In this document: positions 31,567 to 41,370 of the stretch, piece by piece
Position numbering within the stretch: position 1 is the first letter of the stretch
Layout: each line of letters starts with the position of its first letter
DNA from: Acidithiobacillus caldus ATCC 51756
GTDB taxonomy: Bacteria; Pseudomonadota; Gammaproteobacteria; Acidithiobacillales; Acidithiobacillaceae
Direction of reading: 5' to 3'
Assembly (NCBI RefSeq): GCF_000175575.2
Contig: NZ_CP005987.1
Location: forward strand, 1-64,000
Length of the DNA: 64,000 nt
Translations under genes and position numbers: made by a program
The notes under the pieces: generated by a model
The model's database searches: none
Seen by the model: the letters and a program-made list of their open reading frames with translations, nothing else
What the model was told of the DNA's origin: nothing

Positions 31567-31852
31567 AGTCTACCGTGACTACGGGTCATGGTGGTCACTC
31601 CTCCTCAGGTAGTTTTGGGCGGGTATCCCGCCCATTTTCTTTTGCAGATCCCCGTGCAGGGTTTCCCAAAGGTGCAGGGGCCGGACGAGACCTCTGGGGC
31701 GCACCCAATCGGCTATGCGCGGTTCGCTGGTGGCCAGGAAGCCGCCGAGCTTGGGATATAGCTCGATCGATCATGCATCAAACTCGTGCAGAAATCCTCA
31801 TAACCGTGCGCGATGCACCTTGCTGGAGAGGGCGATCCCCGGGGAAAAACGG
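31567..31852 (-). promoter_or_regulatory. upstream region with hairpin and NtrC-like site
   Basis: No convincing full gene. On the minus strand it holds the 5' part of a 24-codon frame (MTRSHGRLRNR..., AGGAGGAG site) cut by IS256 copy 2. A hairpin GGGCGGG/CCCGCCC at 31617-31633 is followed on the plus strand by an AT-rich run. TGCATCAAACTCGTGCA at 31774-31790 is one base from GCAC-N7-GTGC and may be the NtrC enhancer of the PDC-Anbu operon. Confidence 0.4.
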
Positions 31853-32617
31853 CTAGCGAGCGTTTTTATAGGTTTTCTCGCGGTTCAGGGAGGATTCTTC
31901 CCAAGGAAACGGCGGTAATCTGCCGATGGCTGCGGCCAACCCCTGGTGCCACTGGCTGCGCAGTTCGCGCAAGAAAAGGTGCTCGCTTCCCCAGCGCAGA
32001 TGCCGGCCCCCGTCGAGACGATCTCCTGTCAGGATGAGTAATTCCACGGGTGGTCCCACGGAGAGATTGCTCTGCAGCGTGGTGTCCATGGATACGAGCG
32101 CGCAGCGGGCTGCCGCCTCGAGGGACCATTGGCTTGTCACCATGTCGAGTAGGGGTTTGCCGTACTGAACCTCACCCATCTGCAGAAAGGGGTGTTCGGG
32201 CGATTCGTGAATGGCATTGCCTTGCGGGTAGATCAATCGCAGCCCCGGGGGCGCCGATCCGATTTGTCCGCCCAGAAGGAAGCTCGCTGTAAAATCCGTC
32301 GGTTCCGAGTGTCGGCGGGCATGCCTCTGCTGTACTTCAGCGCGGATACTGCCCACATAATCGGCGGCAAGATCCAGGCTGGGGACGGTGCGCAAAGAAA
32401 TCCTCTGGTCCCGTTGCATGTCCTGACGCAGGCGGTGGAGCACGCTTTGGGTGGTAGCGAGGTTCCCTGCGGACAAGAGGCAGAAATGGCGCTGATCCGA
32501 CCAACCAAATCGGTGCATTTTGGAGTAGGTGCCGACGTTGTCGATACCCCCATGCGTCCGGGAATCGGAGCAGAAGACGAGCCCAGTATCGACACGTATA
32601 GCCAGGCAATAGGTCAT
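31853..32617 (-). CDS. Anbu, proteasome-like peptidase homologue (copy 2)
   Basis: 254 residues from the ATG at 32617 (a GTG precedes it). Same Ntn-hydrolase layout as copy 1: Thr1-Tyr-Cys, Asp17 (CSDSRTHGG), Lys32 (YSKMHRF), then LLSAGNLATTQS and GGQIG. Clearly diverged from copy 1 over the last 60 residues, so an old duplication or separate acquisition. Genomes with Anbu normally have one copy. It reads toward the PDC-Anbu operon and may have shared its transcript before IS256 insertion (inference). Confidence 0.92.
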   Translation of the reverse strand: MTYCLAIRVDTGLVFCSDSRTHGGIDNVGTYSKMHRFGWSDQRHFCLLSAGNLATTQSVLHRLRQDMQRDQRISLRTVPSLDLAADYVGSIRAEVQQRHARRHSEPTDFTASFLLGGQIGSAPPGLRLIYPQGNAIHESPEHPFLQMGEVQYGKPLLDMVTSQWSLEAAARCALVSMDTTLQSNLSVGPPVELLILTGDRLDGGRHLRWGSEHLFLRELRSQWHQGLAAAIGRLPPFPWEESSLNREKTYKNAR

Positions 32618-32718
32618 CACGGTGTGGTTTGCAGAGGATGTCCCGGAATGATGTCGCAGTTCCTCCCGCTTGGGAAGGTGGCAACGGGCTGGGCGCCATC
32701 GGACTTGGGCGGTATCAT

Positions 32719-32735
32719 TGCACCGTCATGGTGCG
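32719..32735. promoter_or_regulatory. NtrC-binding site
   Basis: TGCACCGTCATGGTGCG: TGCACC-N5-GGTGC, an excellent match to NtrC sites, 45 bp upstream of the ntrB -24 box and about 100 bp upstream of Anbu copy 2. It suggests autoregulation of ntrBC. Confidence 0.75.
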
Positions 32736-32763
32736 AGTCGCCCCGGACTCGTCAGCACACCTC

Positions 32764-32779
32764 TGGCGCGTGAATTGCT
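32764..32779 (+). promoter_or_regulatory. sigma-54 promoter of ntrBC
   Basis: TGGCGCGTGAATTGCT: GG-N10-GC, -12 box TTGCT, one mismatch in the -24 box. Predicted start about 32790, 20 bp before the ntrB ATG, whose GGAG site lies in that leader. Confidence 0.65.
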
Positions 32780-32809
32780 TATCGGATTGCAGGACCTGTA
32801 GGAGAAGCC

Positions 32810-33898
32810 ATGGACTACCGCGCCATCGTTACATCACCACGACTGGGCTCGACACTTACCGGAGCGGGCCTGATCGAAGCGCTGGATTCGGGGGTAGTAC
32901 ATCTGGACGAAGATCGACGGATTCTCTACCTCAATCCGGCCGCAGAGCATTTACTGAAGGTTAGTCTGTCGCAGGCGCGGGGGCGCGCCTATGCAGAGCT
33001 ATGCGTTCCAGAGGGACCGGAGGGCCTGGATACGATGCTCGATGCCGCGGTGGCGTCGGGTCGGATACAGTATCGGCGCGCCTTGCCCCTGCACCGGGTG
33101 GATGGGGATCTCGTAGTCCTGGACATGGTGATCAGCGCACTGGAGGGATCCGGCTGGTTGATCGAGCTGCGCTCGGTGGAGCTTTCCCTCCGGCAGACAG
33201 AAGAGGCTTTGCAGGAGCGTGTTTACCTGTCGGCCCAAGAGATGCTGCGGGGGCTCGCACACGAAATCAAGAACCCACTTGGCGGTCTGCGCGGAGCCGC
33301 GCAGCTTCTGGACGCCGAGTTACCGCGCGCGGACCTGCGCGAGTATACGCGCATTATTCTGCACGAAGTGGATCGCTTGCGTGGTCTGGTCGATCGGTTG
33401 CGCGGGCCGGCGGGTGCCCCGGTGCTGCAGTCGGTAAACATCCATGCCGTGTTGGAGCACTGTCGTCGCTTATTGCAGACCGATTTGCCGGAGGGGATGG
33501 TCTTGCGTTTCGATTACGATCCATCACTCCCGGAGATCCAGGCCGATCCGGGACAATTGGTGCAGGTATTTCTCAATCTCCTGCGCAACGCCGAGCAGGC
33601 CGTGCAGGGGCGTGGACAGGTGCTTTTGCGCACCCGAATCGAGCGCCAGGTCCCCTGGATGCAGCGCATCCATTCTCTGGCTGTGCGCGTCGATGTGGTG
33701 GACGACGGGCCCGGGATTCCCGCCGATTTCTTGCCGCGCATTTTTCTACCGCTGATCACGACTCGGCCCGAGGGTATGGGCATGGGTCTGGCCATCGTGC
33801 AGGGCATCGTTCGGGCGCACGGTGGCGCCGTGCACTGCCGATCTCGCCCGGGTGAGACGGTATTCTCGGTATGGTTTCCGCTGGAGCGCAGACCATGA
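32810..33898 (+). CDS. ntrB: nitrogen regulation sensor kinase NtrB
   Basis: 362 residues, ATG with an AGGAGAA site. N-terminal PAS domain (LIEALDSGVVHLDEDRRILYLN), DHp helix with phosphorylated His151 (GLAHEIKNPLGG), then an ATPase domain (N box NLLRNAEQA, DDGPGIP, GMGLAIV). No membrane helix, as expected for the cytosolic NtrB. It phosphorylates NtrC under nitrogen limitation, with PII as inhibitor. ATGA overlap with ntrC. Confidence 0.95.
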   Translation: MDYRAIVTSPRLGSTLTGAGLIEALDSGVVHLDEDRRILYLNPAAEHLLKVSLSQARGRAYAELCVPEGPEGLDTMLDAAVASGRIQYRRALPLHRVDGDLVVLDMVISALEGSGWLIELRSVELSLRQTEEALQERVYLSAQEMLRGLAHEIKNPLGGLRGAAQLLDAELPRADLREYTRIILHEVDRLRGLVDRLRGPAGAPVLQSVNIHAVLEHCRRLLQTDLPEGMVLRFDYDPSLPEIQADPGQLVQVFLNLLRNAEQAVQGRGQVLLRTRIERQVPWMQRIHSLAVRVDVVDDGPGIPADFLPRIFLPLITTRPEGMGMGLAIVQGIVRAHGGAVHCRSRPGETVFSVWFPLERRP

Positions 33899-35340
33899 AG
33901 GGATGCGTCTGGATCGTCGACGATGACCCCTCCATACGCTGGGTGCTGGAGAAGGCCCTGCAAAAGGCCGAGTTGCAGACGGTGAGCTTTGCCGACGCCG
34001 ACGCGGCGCTGCAACGGAATCGGACCGAATTGCCGGACGTCGTGCTGACGGATCTGCGCATGCCAGGGACCCAGGGATTTGCGTTCTTGGAGACGCTACA
34101 AAAGCGCCATCCCGAACTCCCGGTCATCGTCATGACCGCCCACTCGGATCTCGAGAATGCGGTCACGGCTTTTTCTGGAGGGGCCTTTGAGTATCTGGCG
34201 AAACCCTTTGACCTGGCCGACGCCGTGGAGTTGGTGCAGCGCGCATTGCGTCGACGACTGGGCAACATGGCGGAATCGAAGGAGGCCGATGACGCAGAAC
34301 CCGACGCCGAGATCATTGGTCAGGCCCCGGCCATGCAGGTTGTGTACCGAGCCATTGGCCGCCTGTCGCGTTCGGAAATTCCCGTTCTGATCTTGGGTGA
34401 GTCGGGTTCGGGCAAGGAGTTGATTGCGCGCGCACTGCATCGGCACAGCCCACGTTCCAGTGGGCCGTTCATTGCCATCAATACGGCGGCGATCCCCGCT
34501 GAATTGCTCGAGTCGGAGCTTTTCGGTCACGAGCGGGGTGCATTTACCGGCGCGGTACAAAGTCGTAAGGGCCGCTTCGAACAGGCCGCTGGTGGTACCT
34601 TGTTCCTCGATGAGATCGGCGATATGCCGGCAGCCCTGCAGACGCGCCTATTACGTGTCTTATCCGACGGCAGTTATTACCGAGTCGGTGGCCAACAGGT
34701 GCTGCAGGCTAACGTACGTCTGCTGGCGGCCACCCACCAGGATCTCGAAAGCAAGGTCAGGGACGGGAGTTTTCGGGAGGATCTGTACCATCGCCTCCAC
34801 GTGGTTCGCCTTCAGATCCCACCCTTGCGGGAGCGACGGGAGGATATTCCGCTGCTGGCTCGCTATTTTCTGCGACGCGCTGCGACCGAGCTGGGTACCG
34901 AAGCCAAGCGCCTCGCCCCAGAGGCCGAGGTCTGGATGGAGGCATGGCACTGGCCCGGGAACGTGCGGCAGCTGGAAAACGTCTGCCGCTGGCTCACGGT
35001 CATGGCGCCGGCACCGCAGGTGGAGGTGGCCGATCTGCCGCCAGAATTGCGGCATCGGCCGGGAGATTCTGTCCACGATACATCGGACGCCCCGATGGGT
35101 AGGATCGACGGGTGGCTGAAGGAATTGCGCGAGGAGCTCGAGCGCCGACTGCGTCGAGGCGACGACGAGATCCTCGACGAACTCGGCACGCAATTTGAGC
35201 GCTGTTGCCTGGAAACGGCGCTCCGCTTTACCCGCGGACACAAACAGCGCGCGGCCCAAAAATTGGGCTGGGGACGTAACACCATCACCCGCAAACTGCG
35301 GGAATTGGGGATCGACGTAGAGGCAGACGATACCCTATAG
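33895..35340 (+). CDS. ntrC: nitrogen response regulator NtrC (sigma-54 activator)
   Basis: 481 residues from the ATG overlapping the ntrB stop. Receiver with Asp53 (LTDLRMPG), AAA+ domain with Walker A GESGSGKE, the sigma-54 contact loop GAFTGA and Walker B FLDEIGD, and a Fis-type helix-turn-helix at the C-terminus ([20 protein letters not shown]). It binds GCAC-N7-GTGC enhancers and activates sigma-54 promoters such as those proposed here for ntrBC, glnA, glnK and the Anbu operon. Complete; an IS5-family element follows 49 bp downstream. Confidence 0.96.
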   Translation: MKGCVWIVDDDPSIRWVLEKALQKAELQTVSFADADAALQRNRTELPDVVLTDLRMPGTQGFAFLETLQKRHPELPVIVMTAHSDLENAVTAFSGGAFEYLAKPFDLADAVELVQRALRRRLGNMAESKEADDAEPDAEIIGQAPAMQVVYRAIGRLSRSEIPVLILGESGSGKELIARALHRHSPRSSGPFIAINTAAIPAELLESELFGHERGAFTGAVQSRKGRFEQAAGGTLFLDEIGDMPAALQTRLLRVLSDGSYYRVGGQQVLQANVRLLAATHQDLESKVRDGSFREDLYHRLHVVRLQIPPLRERREDIPLLARYFLRRAATELGTEAKRLAPEAEVWMEAWHWPGNVRQLENVCRWLTVMAPAPQVEVADLPPELRHRPGDSVHDTSDAPMGRIDGWLKELREELERRLRRGDDEILDELGTQFERCCLETALRFTRGHKQRAAQKLGWGRNTITRKLRELGIDVEADDTL

Positions 35341-35389
35341 AACCATAGCGGTAGTCTCTCGGGAGCGCGAGCGTGTTTCTCGAGTCTAA

Positions 35390-36538
35390 GGAGTCTCTGA
35401 TTTAGCCATCTGATACAATGGGCTGACCGAGTAGCGAGGAGATGCTATCCATGTCCGGACAGATAACCTTTGCCGAGGAGCCCAGCCTGTCGCGACGCCG
35501 CAAGCAGACCAAGCGAGAACGCTTTCTGGCCGAGATGGATGCCGTGGTTCCCTGGGCCAGGCTTGTGGCCTTGATCGAGCCGCACTACCCCAAGGGGGGC
35601 AGCGGCCGCAAACCTATGCCTTTGGAGCGGATGCTGCGGATCCACTTTCTCCAGCAATGGTTCGGCTACTCCGATCCGGGGATGGAAGAGGCCCTGTACG
35701 AGGTTCCTCTGCTCCGTCAATTCGTCGGTATCGACTTGGGTCGGGACTTCGTTCCCGATGAGACCACGATCCTGAAGTTCCGCCGCTTACTGGAGCGCCA
35801 TGCGCTTGCCCAGGCCATCTTTGCCGAGGTGCAGTCCGTGTTGCAGGAGAAAGGGCTCTTGCTGCAGGAAGGCAAGACCGTGGATGCCACCTTGATTCAC
35901 GCCCCGAGCTCCACCAAGAACCGAGACCGCAAGCGGGATCCAGAGATGAGTTCCACCAAGAAAGGGAATCAGTGGTATTTCGGGATGAAGGCGCATGTGG
36001 CAACGGATCTCCAAGGTATCGTACAGGCGGTGGACTTCACGGCGGCCAAGGTACCGGATCATCAGCGGCTGGAGGGGCTCCTTACCGGAGAGGAGTCGGT
36101 GGTCCTCGCTGACCGGGGCTATGACTATCCCCAGGTGCATGACACGCTGGTGGCCCGAGGCATACGGAACGCGGTAGCGCGGCGACGCTATCCTGGGCAG
36201 AAAACCGGCTTGGCGGCCCTCAAGCGCTACAACCGCGCCATTGCCCGGATCCGTGCCCGGGGAGAACACGCCTTCCGGGTGCTGAAGTGCCAATTCGGTT
36301 ATCAGCGAACCAGATATCGGGGTCTGGCCAAGAACGGTGCTCAACTGACCACGCTCTTTGCCTTGGCCAATCTGTACATGCTGAGGAGATATCTCCTGGC
36401 CGCGTAGGGAGTGGTGTGCCCAATATCCAATAATTCTCCAGAAAATGGGGGAATTTGACGGATAAGTGACCTGATAGCAACGTGCTTAGGTCAATACTGG
36501 GGACAAGGCGCACCTTTTTAGGCTAGGTCAGAGCTTCC
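35390..36538 (+). mobile_element. IS5-family element copy 2 (full length)
   Basis: 1149 bp, ends GGAGTCTCTGATTTAGCC and GGAAGCTCTGACCTAGCC (reading inward), flanked by CTAA at 35386-35389 and 36539-36542. Reference copy for the deleted element at 10826. Confidence 0.92.
35442..36407 (+). CDS. IS5-family transposase
   Basis: 321 residues, intact. DDE landmarks TVDATLIHAP, LADRGYDYP and GEHAFRVLK, with the GMKAHVATD segment that copy 1 lacks. Starts at the ATG 52 bp inside the left end. Confidence 0.92.
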   Translation: MLSMSGQITFAEEPSLSRRRKQTKRERFLAEMDAVVPWARLVALIEPHYPKGGSGRKPMPLERMLRIHFLQQWFGYSDPGMEEALYEVPLLRQFVGIDLGRDFVPDETTILKFRRLLERHALAQAIFAEVQSVLQEKGLLLQEGKTVDATLIHAPSSTKNRDRKRDPEMSSTKKGNQWYFGMKAHVATDLQGIVQAVDFTAAKVPDHQRLEGLLTGEESVVLADRGYDYPQVHDTLVARGIRNAVARRRYPGQKTGLAALKRYNRAIARIRARGEHAFRVLKCQFGYQRTRYRGLAKNGAQLTTLFALANLYMLRRYLLAA

Positions 36539-36570
36539 CTAAGGCGAGTCTCCCCTGGAGGAATGGTAGC

Positions 36571-37060
36571 GTGCGTAGTGACCCCGTTTTACCGATGATT
36601 GCGCTTTCGATCTTCGTCGCCCTGGCGTTCGTGGGAATCGGTATCCCAGGCGCGTGGGCCGCAGGCTCACCCGTGACACTGCCGACCACGCATACCCGCA
36701 AAATCATCGCTATCCCCCCCAAACGATCCCAATGACCACCACGTACCCGAAGATCTGGCACGCGCCGGTATGCTGCGGCACAGTCCAAAGCTTCCTCCGG
36801 GGTGTTGGGTGAAAACCTCTCGTGGTCAAAAATATATTCAAGCGCCCCCAGGTCCCGACGTGTGCTCCGGCGACACCGTGCAGTTGTGGATCGGCGAGGA
36901 GTATTTTCATTTTTTGCGGTGTCACGGGCGTCGCTGCGAGACGCTGGAAACCTTTCGTCCCAATGCGGCAGCAGCGGTGGGCGAACAGACCCTGAGCTAC
37001 TGGTCGACGCAACTGCTCAAGGAACCCCGGATAGTCCTTTGGCAGCCGTCGGGAGGTTGA
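36571..37060 (+). pseudogene. small exported protein, probable C7 homopolymer frameshift
   Basis: A GTG start at 36571 (GGAGG site) opens a frame with a signal peptide (IALSIFVALAFVGIG, AWA cleavage-like) that stops at 36735. A second frame from just after the C7 run (36714-36720) to 37060 encodes PNDHHVPEDLARAG...GDTVQLWIG...YFHFLRCHGRRC. One fewer C joins them into one protein of about 160 residues. Alternatively they are two genes. It precedes the gene at 37064 by 3 bp. Function unknown. Confidence 0.5.
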
Positions 37061-37063
37061 TCG

Positions 37064-37648
37064 GTGCAGATATTGTCTTGGCATGACCCAGCGTCGGGAA
37101 CCGATGTCTATCGCGTATTGTGGGATGCCAGCCGTTGCGAAGCCGCCTTTGTCGACATTCCCGAAAGCGCGGTGGAGGAGGCACTTGAGCGTTTGCTGGG
37201 TGCAGAACCCAAGCTCCGTCTACGCTACGCGATAACGACGCACTGGCGCGCCGATACGGAGGCGGCAGCGGAACGCTTATCGGTATTGTGTCCGGCGTTA
37301 CAGATCGTCGCTCCCCATTGGGGAGACTGGGATGCCAGTGCGCTGGCGCCCTTGCGTCTGGGAGGGCATTCGCTGCAACTCACCGCGCTCGGGAATGGCT
37401 ATTTCGGCGTATACGGACCGACCTACTGCCTCTGCGGCGAGGTTTGGGATGGGCGCGGGCGTTGGCGAGGGGACGCCCTGGGCCAACGATTCCTGCGTCG
37501 TCTGTCACCCCACACCCGCCTATTCGCACTGGACTCGACATCACAAGGCATCTTATGGCGGGAGTGGCAGAGCCTCCACGGCCAGCAGGTGGTCAACCTC
37601 GCCGCCATCCGCAGCCTTCGGCATACCCGCAAAAAAAGACCCGCGTGA
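37064..37648 (+). CDS. metallo-beta-lactamase-like protein, degenerate active site
   Basis: 194 residues from a GTG with a GGGAGG site. The layout resembles the glyoxalase II/persulfide dioxygenase type of metallo-beta-lactamase fold, but the HxHxDH zinc motif reads HWRADT (ITTHWRADTEAAAERL) and later metal ligands are unclear. So either a non-metal relative or a decayed enzyme; the family call itself is tentative. The C-terminus overlaps the glnA terminator on the other strand. Confidence 0.45.
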   Translation: MQILSWHDPASGTDVYRVLWDASRCEAAFVDIPESAVEEALERLLGAEPKLRLRYAITTHWRADTEAAAERLSVLCPALQIVAPHWGDWDASALAPLRLGGHSLQLTALGNGYFGVYGPTYCLCGEVWDGRGRWRGDALGQRFLRRLSPHTRLFALDSTSQGILWREWQSLHGQQVVNLAAIRSLRHTRKKRPA

Positions 37649-37658
37649 GGTGCGGGTC
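37631..37658 (-). terminator. rho-independent terminator of glnA
   Basis: On the minus strand GACCCGC pairs with GCGGGTC across a short loop and is followed by seven T. It lies 24 bp after the glnA stop and inside the end of the convergent gene. Confidence 0.85.
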
Positions 37659-37681
37659 CAAGGGCGAGGGACGATGGTCTG

Positions 37682-39097
37682 TCAGAGGCTGTAATACATC
37701 TGGAATTCCAGCGGATGGGTGGTCATGCGCATGGCCTGGACCTCTGCCCACTTCACATCCAGGTAACCCTCGAGCCAGCTCTGGCTGAAGACGTTGCCCC
37801 TCATCAGGAACTCGTGATCGGCTTCCAGGGCGCGCAGGGCTTCCTCCAGGGAAGAGGCCACGTGGGGAATCTGCTTTTCCTCTTCCGGCGGCAGGTCGTA
37901 GAGATTCTTGTCCATGGCCTCACCGGGGTGGATCTTGTTCTGGATGCCATCGAGCCCGGCCATGAGCATGGCGGCAAAGGCGAGGTAAGGATTGGCCGTG
38001 GAGTCGGGGAAGCGCACCTCGATGCGCCGACCCTTGGGGTTGGTGACGTAGGGGATGCGGATGGAGGCCGAACGGTTGCGGGCCGAGTAGGCCAAGAGCA
38101 CCGGGGCCTCGAAGTGGGGCACCAGACGCTTGTAGCTGTTGGTGCTGGGGTTGGTCAGGGCGTTCAGGGCCTTGGCGTGCTTGATGATGCCGCCGATGTA
38201 GTAGAGCGCCGTCTCCGACAATCCACCGTAGAGATCGCCGGCAAAGAGGTTCTTGCCATCCTTGCTCAGGGACTGGTGGACGTGCATGCCGCTGCCGTTG
38301 TCGCCGACGACGGGCTTGGGCATGAAGGTAGCGGTTTTTCCGTGTGCCGCGGCAACGTTCTGCACGACGTATTTCAAGATCAAGACGGCATCGGCCTTCT
38401 TGGTGAGGGTATTGGCACCCACACCGATCTCGTGCTGGCCGGCGGTAGCCACTTCGTGGTGGTGGACTTCGACGGTGAGCCCCATCTCTTCCAGCGCCAG
38501 GCACATGGCCGAGCGCAGATCCTGGGCGGAGTCCACGGGCGGTACGGGGAAGTAGCCACCCTTGACGCCGGGGCGGTGCCCCATGTTGCCCGACTCGTAC
38601 TCCTTGCCCGAGTTCCAGGCGGCCTCTTCGGCATCGACCCGGTAGGAGCAGCCGCTCATGTCGATCTTCCAGGTGACGGAGTCGAAGACGAAGAACTCGT
38701 TCTCGGGGCCGAAAAGGGCGCTGTCGGCGATGCCGGTGCTGGCGAGGTAGGCCTCGGCGCGCTTGGCCAGAGAGCGCGGGCAGCGCTCGTAGCCCTGACC
38801 CGTGGCGGGTTCCACCACATCACAACGCAGGTTGAGGGTGGTCTCATCGGTGAAGGGATCGAGGACGGCGGTATCGGCATCGGGCAGGAGGATCATGTCG
38901 GAGGCATCGATGCCCTTCCAGCCGGTGATGGAGGAGCCGTCGAACATCTTGCCCTCGGCGAAGGTTTTCTCGTCGATGGTGTGGGCCGGCACGGACACGT
39001 GCTGCTCCTTGCCCTTGGTGTCCACAAAACGGAAATCGATGAACTTCACATCCTTTTCTTCAATCAGCTTGATTACGTCTTCAGCACTCAGGGCCAT
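37682..39097 (-). CDS. glnA: glutamine synthetase type I
   Basis: 471 residues. GSI landmarks: [10 protein letters not shown], the metal site [49 protein letters not shown] and the adenylylation site NLYDLPPEE (Tyr near residue 400). It condenses ammonia with glutamate using ATP. The conserved Tyr loop implies control by adenylyltransferase GlnE via PII. Divergent from glnK-amtB, with shared NtrC sites between. Confidence 0.98.
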   Translation of the reverse strand: MALSAEDVIKLIEEKDVKFIDFRFVDTKGKEQHVSVPAHTIDEKTFAEGKMFDGSSITGWKGIDASDMILLPDADTAVLDPFTDETTLNLRCDVVEPATGQGYERCPRSLAKRAEAYLASTGIADSALFGPENEFFVFDSVTWKIDMSGCSYRVDAEEAAWNSGKEYESGNMGHRPGVKGGYFPVPPVDSAQDLRSAMCLALEEMGLTVEVHHHEVATAGQHEIGVGANTLTKKADAVLILKYVVQNVAAAHGKTATFMPKPVVGDNGSGMHVHQSLSKDGKNLFAGDLYGGLSETALYYIGGIIKHAKALNALTNPSTNSYKRLVPHFEAPVLLAYSARNRSASIRIPYVTNPKGRRIEVRFPDSTANPYLAFAAMLMAGLDGIQNKIHPGEAMDKNLYDLPPEEEKQIPHVASSLEEALRALEADHEFLMRGNVFSQSWLEGYLDVKWAEVQAMRMTTHPLEFQMYYSL

Positions 39098-39162
39098 AGC
39101 TCTCCTGCTCCGTGATAAGGTTCGATAAACGCCCCACTACAATGGGTGGCGTTAAAAAACAA

Positions 39163-39178
39163 AGCAACACTCATGCCG
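39163..39178 (-). promoter_or_regulatory. sigma-54 promoter of glnA
   Basis: CGGCATGAGTGTTGCT on the minus strand, GG-N10-GC with a perfect TTGCT -12 box. Predicted start about 39152, leaving a 54-bp leader before glnA. Confidence 0.75.
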
Positions 39179-39218
39179 TCTCGAGGAACCACTCCCGCCC
39201 CCTCTCACAATCTCGATG

Positions 39219-39235
39219 TGCACTAATACAGTGCA
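39219..39235. promoter_or_regulatory. NtrC-binding site 1
   Basis: TGCACTAATACAGTGCA, a perfect palindromic GCAC-N7-GTGC, about 75 bp upstream of the predicted glnA start. A further TGCAC half-site follows at once (39239-39245). Confidence 0.75.
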
Positions 39236-39271
39236 TTTATGCACTATTGTAGCCCATGTTGACTGCCGTTT

Positions 39272-39288
39272 TGCACTCGTTTAGTGCC
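39272..39288. promoter_or_regulatory. NtrC-binding site 2
   Basis: TGCACTCGTTTAGTGCC, GCAC-N7-GTGC, about 100 bp upstream of the predicted glnK start and 53 bp from site 1, so near five helical turns away. Confidence 0.7.
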
Positions 39289-39308
39289 GCCACGAACCGA
39301 CCTGATAA

Positions 39309-39908
<600 letters not shown>

Positions 39909-39959
39909 GCTCTGTTCTCTCAAGCCCTGTTCTCATCCCACCACAAAAGGAGTTTCCCC

Positions 39960-41267
39960 ATGTCTGTAGCCTGGCTTAACACCGGCGATAATGCGTGGCA
40001 GCTGACCGCAGCCACTATTGTCGGTCTGCAGAGTGTTCCCGGCCTGGTTGTCCTCTATGCCGGTATCGTCAAGAAGAAGTGGGCGATCAATTCGGCGTTC
40101 ATGGCTTTTTATGCGTTTGCCGCCGTGCTCATTGCCTGGGTCCTGTGGGCCTATAACATGGGTTTTGGGAATCAATGGTTTCCGTTTCTGGGGCACCCCG
40201 GTCCCATCATCAGCATGCAGAACGAATTGACGCAGGCCCTGTTACCGACGTCCAAGACCACGGCCAACTTCCCCATGGCGACCATGGTCTACTTCCAGTT
40301 CGTTTTTGCGGCCATCACTTTGGTGCTCATCGCTGGTGGCGTGTTGGGACGGATGAACTTCAAGGCGTGGATGCTTTTTGTGCCGTTGTGGTTGACCTTT
40401 TCCTACACCGTCGGCGCCTTTAGCCTTTGGGGCGGTGGATTTTTGTCCACGATGGGGGTCATCGACTACTCCGGCGGCTACGTCATCCACTTGTCAGCCG
40501 GTATCGCGGCTTTTGTGGCCGCTGCAGTGGTTGGGCCGCGATTGGCTCGCGATCGGGAGAATTTTCAGCCCAACAACGTTCTCCTCATGCTGGTTGGTGC
40601 CGGTATCCTGTGGCTTGGTTGGAACGGCTTCAATGGCGGGGATCCCTATGCGGCCAGTCGCGATGCCGGTGCCGCCGTGCTCAACACCAATATCACCACC
40701 GCCATGAGTGTGCTGACCTGGACCGCCATGGATATCTTCTACTTCAAGAAACCCTCGGTCATCGGAGCGGTCCAGGGCATGATCACGGGTTTGGTGGGGA
40801 TCACCCCGGCGGCTGGCGTCGTCGACGGCTTCGGCGCCATCGCCATCGGCCTCGCCACGGGCATCATCCCCTGGTTCACCATGAACATCCTGGGCAAACG
40901 GCTGTCGTTCTTTCGTAAGGTGGACGACACCTTGGGCGTCTTTCATACCCACGCGGTGGCCGGATTGCTTGGAGGAGTCTTGACTGGTGTTCTAGCCACC
41001 AAGGCGGGGTGTGTAGCCTATGGTCTGAGCAATCCGGGTGGGGGTATCGACGGAAACTGGCACCAGGTATGGCTCCAATTGATCGGTGCCGCGTTCATCA
41101 TTGCCCTGAACCTCGTCATGACCTACGTGATTCTCAAGGTGATCAGTCTCGTCGTTCCCTTGCGTATGGACGAAGAAACCCTGCTCATCGGTGACGATGC
41201 GGTTCACGGAGAAGAAGCTTATGCCTTCTTCGGAGAGGGTGAACGGCAACCGGTGCTGGGCGACTGA
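39960..41267 (+). CDS. amtB: ammonium transporter AmtB
   Basis: 435 residues, ATG with an AAGGAG site. About eleven transmembrane helices with Amt signature regions ([35 protein letters not shown], the second His in [12 protein letters not shown]). The twin pore histidines appear to be HLSAG and HTHAV. No cleavable signal peptide is obvious, unlike E. coli AmtB. Co-transcribed with glnK, which should block it when nitrogen is ample. Confidence 0.96.
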   Translation: MSVAWLNTGDNAWQLTAATIVGLQSVPGLVVLYAGIVKKKWAINSAFMAFYAFAAVLIAWVLWAYNMGFGNQWFPFLGHPGPIISMQNELTQALLPTSKTTANFPMATMVYFQFVFAAITLVLIAGGVLGRMNFKAWMLFVPLWLTFSYTVGAFSLWGGGFLSTMGVIDYSGGYVIHLSAGIAAFVAAAVVGPRLARDRENFQPNNVLLMLVGAGILWLGWNGFNGGDPYAASRDAGAAVLNTNITTAMSVLTWTAMDIFYFKKPSVIGAVQGMITGLVGITPAAGVVDGFGAIAIGLATGIIPWFTMNILGKRLSFFRKVDDTLGVFHTHAVAGLLGGVLTGVLATKAGCVAYGLSNPGGGIDGNWHQVWLQLIGAAFIIALNLVMTYVILKVISLVVPLRMDEETLLIGDDAVHGEEAYAFFGEGERQPVLGD

Positions 41268-41274
41268 TGCGATA

Positions 41275-41305
41275 GCGTTCCGGTCCCCGCGGGGGATCGG
41301 AACGC
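41275..41305 (+). other. perfect hairpin after amtB
   Basis: GCGTTCCG pairs with CGGAACGC around CCCC/GGGG, without a T run, so an mRNA processing or stabilising hairpin is more likely than a terminator. Confidence 0.4.
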
Positions 41306-41370
41306 GCAGACCCTATGACGAATTGAATTGACGAAGCGGAGGGGGCATTGGCCCCCAAGGAGTTGCAGTC

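Noticed and set aside
32618-32646. Sigma-54-like GG-N10-GC (GGACATCCTCTGC) for Anbu copy 2
   Set aside because: Both boxes are weak and the predicted start would fall at the start codon itself.
37715-39115. Long plus-strand frame opposite glnA (466 codons)
   Set aside because: Mirror frame of a highly conserved glnA in GC-rich DNA; no family similarity.
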